Shown here: positions 1 to 3,530 of the stretch, in pieces
How the letters are laid out: every line of letters starts with the position of its first letter
Numbering within the stretch: position 1 is the first letter of the stretch
Origin: Propionibacteriales bacterium
GTDB lineage: Bacteria; Actinomycetota; Actinomycetes; Propionibacteriales; Propionibacteriaceae
Direction: 5' to 3'
Assembly (NCBI GenBank): GCA_030453285.1
Contig: JAKDKP010000139.1
Coordinates: 1 to 6,393, forward strand
Length of the DNA stretch: 6,393 bases
Position numbers and translations under genes: made by a program
Notes under the pieces: generated by a model
The model's input: only the letters and a program-made list of their open reading frames with translations
Database searches by the model: none
What the model was told of the DNA's origin: nothing

Positions 1-1
1 C

Positions 2-79
2 GCCCGCCCGGAACGACTCGGGGTGGCCGAGACGCAGTTGTTGATCAGTTGGATCCAACGCCTGAGTGGCCGCGACTGA
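2..79 (+). CDS. 3' end of an unidentified gene (partial, last 25 codons)
   Basis: Reading from base 2, one frame stays open for 25 codons and ends in TGA at 77-79. Its residues run from ARPERLGVAE to ISWIQRLSGRD. About 20 of 25 third positions are G or C, which fits the coding bias of this DNA; the frame starting at base 3 stops early and the frame starting at base 1 has poorer wobble bias. The tail looks amphipathic and helical. Too little is present to name a family. It could be a chance open frame at the edge of the window. Confidence 0.42.
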   Translation, partial: ARPERLGVAETQLLISWIQRLSGRD

Positions 80-124
80 CGTTGATCCATGATCATGTGC
101 TCCGGTCTCAGCAACAACCAGGGG

Positions 125-130
125 TAGCCT
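125..130 (+). promoter_or_regulatory. Putative -10 box for a leaderless transcript of the P-loop ATPase gene
   Basis: TAGCCT matches the actinobacterial -10 pattern TANNNT and ends 7 nt before the ATG at 138, so transcription would begin at or next to the start codon. No good -35 hexamer lies 16-18 nt upstream. The only purine run (AGGGG, 120-124) is 13 nt from the ATG, too far for a normal Shine-Dalgarno, which favours leaderless translation. Confidence 0.4.
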
Positions 131-137
131 GCCTCCC

Positions 138-614
138 ATGGCACGGGTGTTGATCACCGGCATGTCCGGAGCAGGCAAGAGCACGCTGGTGCAGGCTCTG
201 ACGGAGCGTGGCTTCACCACCGTTGACACCGACCAGGCCGGATGGGAGATCTCCCCCGCGCGCTGGGATGTGCCACGAATGCGCGCCCTGCTCGATGATC
301 AACAGACCGTAGCGGTCTGCGGTACGGCGGAAAACCAAGGGGAGTTCTACGACCAGTTCGACCACGTGGCCTACCTGGTGGCACCACTGGAGGTGCTCCT
401 CGATCGCGTACGACGGCGCACCACCAGCCCGTACGGCAAGACGCCCCAGCAGCAGGCCGACATCACCCGGTACGTGGCCGAGGTGGAACCGTTGATCCGT
501 CGGAGCGCCACCATCGAGCTCGACGCGCGGCGGCCGGTCGAGGATCTCACCGATCAGGCGGCAACGCTAATGAACACCCCCCAGGTGATCAGCCCAAGAC
601 CAGTCCTCTCTTAG
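138..614 (+). CDS. Small P-loop kinase-like ATPase (shikimate/adenylate kinase fold)
   Basis: 158 residues, probably a soluble cytoplasmic nucleotide-binding protein. A perfect Walker A, GMSGAGKST, sits at residues 8-16 after a short hydrophobic strand. It is followed by a DTD motif at 30-32, where shikimate-kinase-type enzymes place an acidic substrate or Mg contact, and a second strand (TVAVCG, 57-62) in the Walker B position. An arginine-rich stretch with YGK (about 88-101) looks like a LID segment. Actinobacterial relatives are usually labelled AAA-family ATPase or shikimate kinase-like. It is not a true AroK: the surroundings contain no aromatic-pathway genes and the substrate is unknown. 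The last 12 residues or so look like an unconserved tail. The ATG at 138 is chosen because Walker A is then at the usual distance from the N terminus and a -10-like box ends 7 nt upstream. It appears monocistronic. Confidence 0.85.
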   Translation: MARVLITGMSGAGKSTLVQALTERGFTTVDTDQAGWEISPARWDVPRMRALLDDQQTVAVCGTAENQGEFYDQFDHVAYLVAPLEVLLDRVRRRTTSPYGKTPQQQADITRYVAEVEPLIRRSATIELDARRPVEDLTDQAATLMNTPQVISPRPVLS

Positions 615-627
615 GTGATCCCTACAC

Positions 628-652
628 AACAGGAAGGCCGTACCGCCCTGTT
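628..652 (+). terminator. Weak hairpin between the ATPase and tetR genes
   Basis: AACAG (628-632) pairs with CTGTT (648-652), and inside it GGC (636-638) can pair with GCC (645-647), leaving a 3-nt bulge and a 6-nt loop. Only three T residues follow the inner arm, so this is at best a weak terminator for the upstream gene. It also abuts the palindrome before tetR and may simply belong to that control region. Confidence 0.22.
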
Positions 653-666
653 TAGTGGCTGCTAAA
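651..666 (+). promoter_or_regulatory. Imperfect palindrome, likely TetR autoregulatory operator
   Basis: TTTAG (651-655) and CTAAA (662-666) form a 16-bp dyad with a central GC. It overlaps the likely -10 box of the following tetR gene, so a protein bound here would block RNA polymerase. TetR regulators commonly repress their own gene from such a site. That this TetR binds here is inferred from position alone. Confidence 0.5.
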
Positions 667-668
667 GT
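663..668 (+). promoter_or_regulatory. Putative -10 box for leaderless tetR mRNA
   Basis: TAAAGT fits TANNNT and ends 6 nt before the ATG at 675, which places the transcription start at or beside that codon. The AGGAAGG at 631-637 is over 30 nt away and cannot act as a ribosome site for this start. No convincing -35 hexamer is seen. This box is the main reason to prefer the ATG at 675 over the one at 669. Confidence 0.42.
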
Positions 669-674
669 ATGGGG

Positions 675-1232
675 ATGGCGCGCCCCCGTACGTTCGACCG
701 AGACGTCGCCCTGGAGCAGGCCATGCACCTGTTCTGGGAGCGAGGCTACGACCGCACCTCGGTGAGCGAACTGACCGCGACAATGGGGATCGCACCGCCG
801 AGCCTCTATGCCGCCTTCGGCGACAAGCGCCGGTTGTTCGAAGAAGCGTCCGAGCGCTATCAGAACGACCCCGGCAACTTCACCCGGCTGGCCCTCACCG
901 AGCCGACGGTCCGCGGATCGGTCGCCCGACTGCTGCACGACGCCGCAATCGAATACACCCGTGCCCGCCAGCCGCACGGGTGCATGATCATCAACGAACC
1001 GCTGCTGGGTGAGCGGCGAGCCCGGCAATGGACGGAACTGCGGGACCGCATCGCCCGGGGTCTCGGCACTGGTGAGATTCAAGGCGCCGATCCCGACCAA
1101 CTCGCCGACTTCGTCACCATCGTGCTGACCGGAATGTCGGCCCGGGCCCGAGACGGTGCGACCACCACCGAACTCGTGCAGGTCGCCGATCTGGCGCTGC
1201 GCGCCTGGCCCGAGCAGGTGTCCAGCTCCTGA
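675..1232 (+). CDS. TetR/AcrR family transcriptional regulator
   Basis: 185 residues from the ATG at 675 (an in-frame ATG at 669 would add two). The N terminus MARPRTFDRD and the helix-turn-helix around residues 29-48 (SVSELTATMGIAPPSLYAAF, then GDKRRLFEE) are classic TetR. The C-terminal domain resembles the subgroup with a GC(M/L)(I/V) motif, here GCMIIN at 102-107, and ends with a conserved-looking DLALRAWP. Between about 112 and 140 it seems roughly a dozen residues shorter than relatives of near 195 aa, in the region of ligand-domain helices. It probably represses its own promoter through the dyad at 651-666; other targets and the ligand are unknown. No adjacent same-strand gene is an obvious target. 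Its TGA is the left half of TGATCA, whose right half is the stop of the convergent merR. Confidence 0.93.
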   Translation: MARPRTFDRDVALEQAMHLFWERGYDRTSVSELTATMGIAPPSLYAAFGDKRRLFEEASERYQNDPGNFTRLALTEPTVRGSVARLLHDAAIEYTRARQPHGCMIINEPLLGERRARQWTELRDRIARGLGTGEIQGADPDQLADFVTIVLTGMSARARDGATTTELVQVADLALRAWPEQVSSS

Positions 1233-1595
1233 TCACCGGGCCGCCAGATGCGGGGGAACCTCCTCGCAGCGCAAGGCCCGCAACGTGTCCAACTCGCGGT
1301 CCAGATCGCGGCGCTTGACCTCGAGCCGCGCCATCTCAGCGGACAGCAGCCGATCCATCACCTCGGTGCGTTCTTCCGGCGGAGCCTCGAGACAGGGCAA
1401 CAACTCCTCGATCGTTGCCGTGCACAGCCCGGCCGCGAGCAGGTGCTGGATCATCACCACGCGCTCGACCGCCGACTCCTCGAAGTCGCGCCAGTCTCCA
1501 CCGGTCCGTACGGATCGGATCAGACCCTGTGCCTCGTAGTAGCGGAGTGACCGCGTACTCACTCCGGTGGCTTCGGCCAACTCTCCGATGCGCAT
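1233..1595 (-). CDS. MerR family transcriptional regulator
   Basis: 120 residues. The winged helix-turn-helix is at the N terminus (MRIGELAEATGVSTRSLRYYEAQGLI, residues 1-26), followed by the wing (about 27-38) and a long charged helix (about 72-108) of the kind that forms the antiparallel dimer coiled coil. The effector-binding part is very short, as in small MerR proteins, with no BmrR/TipA-like drug-binding domain. Cysteines are at 58, 68 and 110, but there is no paired-Cys loop like that of CueR or ZntR, so a metal sensor is not indicated. A strong ribosome site (GGAGGAG on the minus strand, bases 1602-1608) lies 6 nt before the ATG. It is divergent from the dsbA-deaminase-SMR operon with a 137-nt gap holding a MerR-like palindrome, so it is the probable activator of that operon. 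The inducer is unknown. Confidence 0.93.
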   Translation of the reverse strand: MRIGELAEATGVSTRSLRYYEAQGLIRSVRTGGDWRDFEESAVERVVMIQHLLAAGLCTATIEELLPCLEAPPEERTEVMDRLLSAEMARLEVKRRDLDRELDTLRALRCEEVPPHLAAR

Positions 1596-1655
1596 GTCTT
1601 ACTCCTCCACCCATGATCAATTTCCGTGTGAGCTGAATTGTCCTCGACCTCAGCC

Positions 1656-1687
1656 TTGCACCTGACACCGGTGTCAGGTTCCACGGT
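1656..1687 (+). promoter_or_regulatory. MerR-type promoter/operator with a perfect 20-bp palindrome
   Basis: A perfect inverted repeat spans 1660-1679 (half-site ACCTGACACC and its exact complement). A -35-like TTGCAC lies at 1656-1661 and a weak -10-like CCACGG or CACGGT at 1681-1687, giving a 19-20 bp spacer filled by the dyad. Over-long spacers occupied by a dyad are the hallmark of MerR-activated promoters, and the orientation points into the operon starting at 1733. The -10 is poor, as expected of an activator-dependent promoter. No separate clear promoter for merR is seen; it may be controlled from the same site. Confidence 0.68.
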
Positions 1688-1710
1688 GGTCGCGTTGCAC
1701 CCAACCGTGG
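1681..1710 (+). other. Inverted repeat able to form a hairpin in the operon leader
   Basis: CCACGGT (1681-1687) is exactly complementary to ACCGTGG (1704-1710), with an extra GGT/ACC pairing inside (1688-1690 with 1699-1701), a 2-nt bulge and an 8-nt loop. If transcription starts just after the -10, only part of this is transcribed, so it may instead be a second protein-binding dyad. It ends 5 nt before the ribosome site at 1716-1726. Confidence 0.35.
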
Positions 1711-1732
1711 GTGCCGAGGAGAGGAGACCGAG

Positions 1733-2332
1733 ATGCCCGAGATCCACGTGTGGTCGGACTACGTCTGCCCGTTCTGTCTGATCGCCGACGAACTCATCGA
1801 ACGCGCCATCGGTGACCGGACCGACGTCGAGGTGGTGCATCACCCACACGAGTTGCGCCCGTACCCGACACCGACGCTGCGCCCCGAGGATGCCTACCTG
1901 CCGCGCATCTGGCGGCAGGCGGTGCTGCCGATGGCCGGCCGGTACGAGGTGCCGATGCGACTGCCGAGCATCTCACCGCAGCCCTACACCGCCCTCGCGT
2001 TCCGCGGTGCCACCTACGCCCAGGACCAAAACGTGGGTCACGCCTATCACCGGCGCATGCTGACCGCCTTCTTTCGTGAGGACCTCGACATCGGCAGCGC
2101 GACGGTGCTCTCGGAGTTGGCCGAACAAGTCGGCCTGGACCGTACGGACTTTCTGGCTGCACTCGACGACGAGTCCCGTGCCCGCCAACACACCGAGGCT
2201 CTCGCCGCCTCGGCCAGACTCGACATCACTGTGGTGCCGACCATGATCATCGGTGACCGTCGCATCGAAGGTGTCGCCAGCGAAGCCGTGCTGCGGCAGG
2301 CCCTGGACCAGGCAGTGGAGCGTGCGGCATGA
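1733..2332 (+). CDS. FrnE/DsbA-like cytoplasmic thiol-disulfide oxidoreductase
   Basis: 199 residues with a thioredoxin fold of the DsbA/FrnE (2-hydroxychromene-2-carboxylate isomerase-like) type. The first strand IHVWSDYVCPFC carries the active-site CPFC (Cys12, Cys15). A helical insertion domain follows (about 50-150), and the fold returns at VVPTMIIGD (167-175), where Pro169 is the cis-proline beside the active site. There is no signal peptide, so it should act in the cytoplasm, like characterised FrnE proteins. Expected role: thiol-disulfide exchange or isomerisation, possibly with a small-thiol adduct as substrate. The start is supported by a GA-rich ribosome site (GAGGAGAGGAG, 1716-1726) 6 nt before the ATG. 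It is the first gene of the operon and overlaps the deaminase gene by 4 nt (ATGA). Presumed activation is by the divergent MerR. Confidence 0.92.
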   Translation: MPEIHVWSDYVCPFCLIADELIERAIGDRTDVEVVHHPHELRPYPTPTLRPEDAYLPRIWRQAVLPMAGRYEVPMRLPSISPQPYTALAFRGATYAQDQNVGHAYHRRMLTAFFREDLDIGSATVLSELAEQVGLDRTDFLAALDDESRARQHTEALAASARLDITVVPTMIIGDRRIEGVASEAVLRQALDQAVERAA

Positions 2333-2793
2333 GCGCCGGTGTGCAGCAGTGGACCAGCCTGCTGACGGCGGCCGTACGCGAGAGCCTGCGGCATGTCGAT
2401 GCCGGTGGACTCCCGTTCGTCGGTCAGATCGTCACCGCCGCCGGCGAGGTGTCGCCGTACGGTCACAACGAAGTCCTCGACAGCGGTGATCCGACCGCCC
2501 ATGCCGAGATCGTGGCCATGCGGCAGGTGCTGTCGACCCAGGGCCCGGAGTCACTGTCCGGTGCAACGCTGCTGGCGAGTGGGGAACCGTGCGCACTGTG
2601 CCGACGCTTCGCCGATGGTCATGGTGTCGCCCGCATCGTGTACGCCGTCGACAGCGCAACCGCCGCCCAGTGGGGCTTCGACTACCGCAATCCCGGCCCC
2701 CTGGCACTGGTCGATTCCAGTGATCAACTCCACGTCCCCGGAGAGCTCGATCCGTTCATCCGTCACCACCAATTGCGCTCACGTCGCAGTTGA
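2329..2793 (+). CDS. CMP/dCMP-type zinc deaminase, guanine-deaminase-like
   Basis: 154 residues with the cytidine deaminase fold. The zinc site is complete: HAE (His58, Glu60 as the proton shuttle) within DPTAHAEIVAMR, and PCALC (Cys88, Cys91) preceded by Glu86. The DPTAHAE context, the downstream WGFDYRNP segment and the total length resemble bacterial guanine deaminase GuaD (about 156 aa) more than tRNA adenosine deaminase TadA or short cytidine deaminases, but PCALC replaces the usual PCPMC and the C terminus differs. The likely reaction is hydrolytic deamination of a purine-like or related amidine-bearing small molecule; the substrate is not determinable here. It starts inside the stop of the dsbA gene (ATGA), so translation is probably coupled. 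A 30-nt gap separates it from the SMR genes. Its TGA lies in a TGATCA. Confidence 0.88.
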   Translation: MSAGVQQWTSLLTAAVRESLRHVDAGGLPFVGQIVTAAGEVSPYGHNEVLDSGDPTAHAEIVAMRQVLSTQGPESLSGATLLASGEPCALCRRFADGHGVARIVYAVDSATAAQWGFDYRNPGPLALVDSSDQLHVPGELDPFIRHHQLRSRRS

Positions 2794-2823
2794 TCAAGCA
2801 CCTCACCTACGAAAGGAATCATC

Positions 2824-3147
2824 ATGCAGTGGATCCATCTCACCGTCGCCATCGCCTTTGAGATTGCTGTCGCCATCGCGGCGGGCAAGGCCGACGGCTT
2901 CACCCACAAGGTCTGGACCGCGGTCACCCTGATCAGCGGCGGTATCGCCACCTTCTTCCTCAGCCAGGCTCTGCTCAGCTTCGACGTCGGCGTCGGGTAC
3001 GCGTTGTGGACCTCCCTGGCCGGAGTGGGCATCACCCTGCTCGGGGCGCTGATCTTCGGCCAGCGGCTCACCTGGCGCAAGGGCCTGGGCATCGCCATCA
3101 TCATCGCCGGCGTTGTCGGACTGCAATTGAGCGGAGGTGCAGCATGA
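2824..3147 (+). CDS. SMR family efflux subunit A (DMT superfamily)
   Basis: 107 residues and four hydrophobic helices (about 3-21, 30-50, 56-77, 86-103): an inner-membrane small multidrug resistance subunit. The essential membrane glutamate is Glu13 (AFEIAVAIAAG), matching Glu14 of EmrE. The TM3 motif GYALW (Tyr59, Trp62) and the loop GQRLT (79-83) also match the family. The tryptophan three residues after the glutamate and the serine of guanidinium (Gdx) exporters are replaced by Val16 and Ala42. The start has AAAGGA (2812-2817) 6 nt upstream. The gene overlaps the next SMR gene by 4 nt, and the two sequences differ clearly, so they probably form a heteromeric pair like YkkCD or EbrAB. Expected role: proton-driven export of a small cation. 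Confidence 0.9.
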   Translation: MQWIHLTVAIAFEIAVAIAAGKADGFTHKVWTAVTLISGGIATFFLSQALLSFDVGVGYALWTSLAGVGITLLGALIFGQRLTWRKGLGIAIIIAGVVGLQLSGGAA

Positions 3148-3518
3148 CCACCACGATGAACTCATCATCGACGACTGACCGCAAGGGCTGGCCGATGCTC
3201 CTGCTGGCCGGCGTCTTCGAAGTGGGCTACGCCCTGTCCGTCGGCGGCAGCGAAGGCTTCACCGTGTTGTGGCCCTCGATCGTGGCCGTGGTCTTCTTCC
3301 TGCTCACCCTGTACGCGTTGAGCGTCGCCCTGCGCAGCATCGATGTCGGGATCGGGTACGCCGTGTGGGCCGGGATCGGTGCCGTCGGGGCCGCCCTGCT
3401 CGGGCCGGTCTTCTTCGACGAGACCCTCACTCCGGCCAAGGGCCTGTGGCTGGCGGTGATCATCGCCGGTGTGGTGTGGCTCAAGTTGGCCGACCGGACC
3501 GCTCCCGCCAGCACGTGA
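3144..3518 (+). CDS. SMR family efflux subunit B (DMT superfamily)
   Basis: 124 residues: a hydrophilic, Ser/Thr-rich N-terminal extension of about 15 residues, then four membrane helices (about 16-33, 43-63, 69-91, 99-116). The proton/substrate glutamate is Glu26 (GVFEVGYALSVGGSEGFT). TM3 carries GYAVW (Tyr72, Trp75) followed by AGIGAVGA, a segment closely like the Gdx/SugE group, and FFDETLT (90-96). Tyr29 stands where Gdx proteins have tryptophan, and Thr55 where they have serine. The ATG at 3144 lies inside the stop of subunit A (ATGA) and has GGAGG (3133-3137) 6 nt upstream; a later ATG at 3195 would trim the extension but would sit inside TM1. It is last in the operon and ends 12 nt from a convergent gene. 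Confidence 0.9.
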   Translation: MTTTMNSSSTTDRKGWPMLLLAGVFEVGYALSVGGSEGFTVLWPSIVAVVFFLLTLYALSVALRSIDVGIGYAVWAGIGAVGAALLGPVFFDETLTPAKGLWLAVIIAGVVWLKLADRTAPAST

Positions 3519-3530
3519 GATGCGCGCGGC
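3519..3530. other. 12-nt convergent junction without a visible terminator
   Basis: The SMR operon (+) and the large unknown gene (-) end 12 bases apart. I find no stable hairpin with a T-run on either strand here or just inside the gene ends; CGGCTCAGCCG (3529-3539) is self-complementary but leaves a one-base loop. Read-through from each side would be antisense to the other. Confidence 0.5.

Noticed and set aside
48..59. Perfect 12-bp palindrome GTTGGATCCAAC
   Set aside because: It falls within the partial coding tail (Trp-Ile-Gln codons) and is far from the next start, so I cannot claim an operator.
88..97. Palindrome CATGATCATG upstream of the ATPase gene
   Set aside because: It is about 27 bp before the -10 and could bind a protein, but a 10-bp palindrome containing the very common TGATCA is weak evidence.
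669..674. ATG at 669 as the start of the first tetR gene
   Set aside because: It lies only 1 nt after the -10-like TAAAGT (663-668), so a transcript from that promoter would start downstream of it. The ATG at 675 gives the usual MARPRTF start.
1156..1539. + strand frames overlapping the merR gene
   Set aside because: Arg/Ser-rich low-complexity translations with no start signal, antisense to a clear MerR protein.
1233..1595. MerR as a copper or zinc sensor
   Set aside because: There is no CueR/ZntR-type paired-Cys loop; the single Cys110 near the C terminus and the non-metal operon do not support it.
2794..2823. Guanidine riboswitch before the SMR pair
   Set aside because: The gap is only 30 nt and holds nothing like the conserved ykkC (guanidine-I) core or the small hairpins of the other guanidine classes; the operon leader 1690-1732 is also too short.
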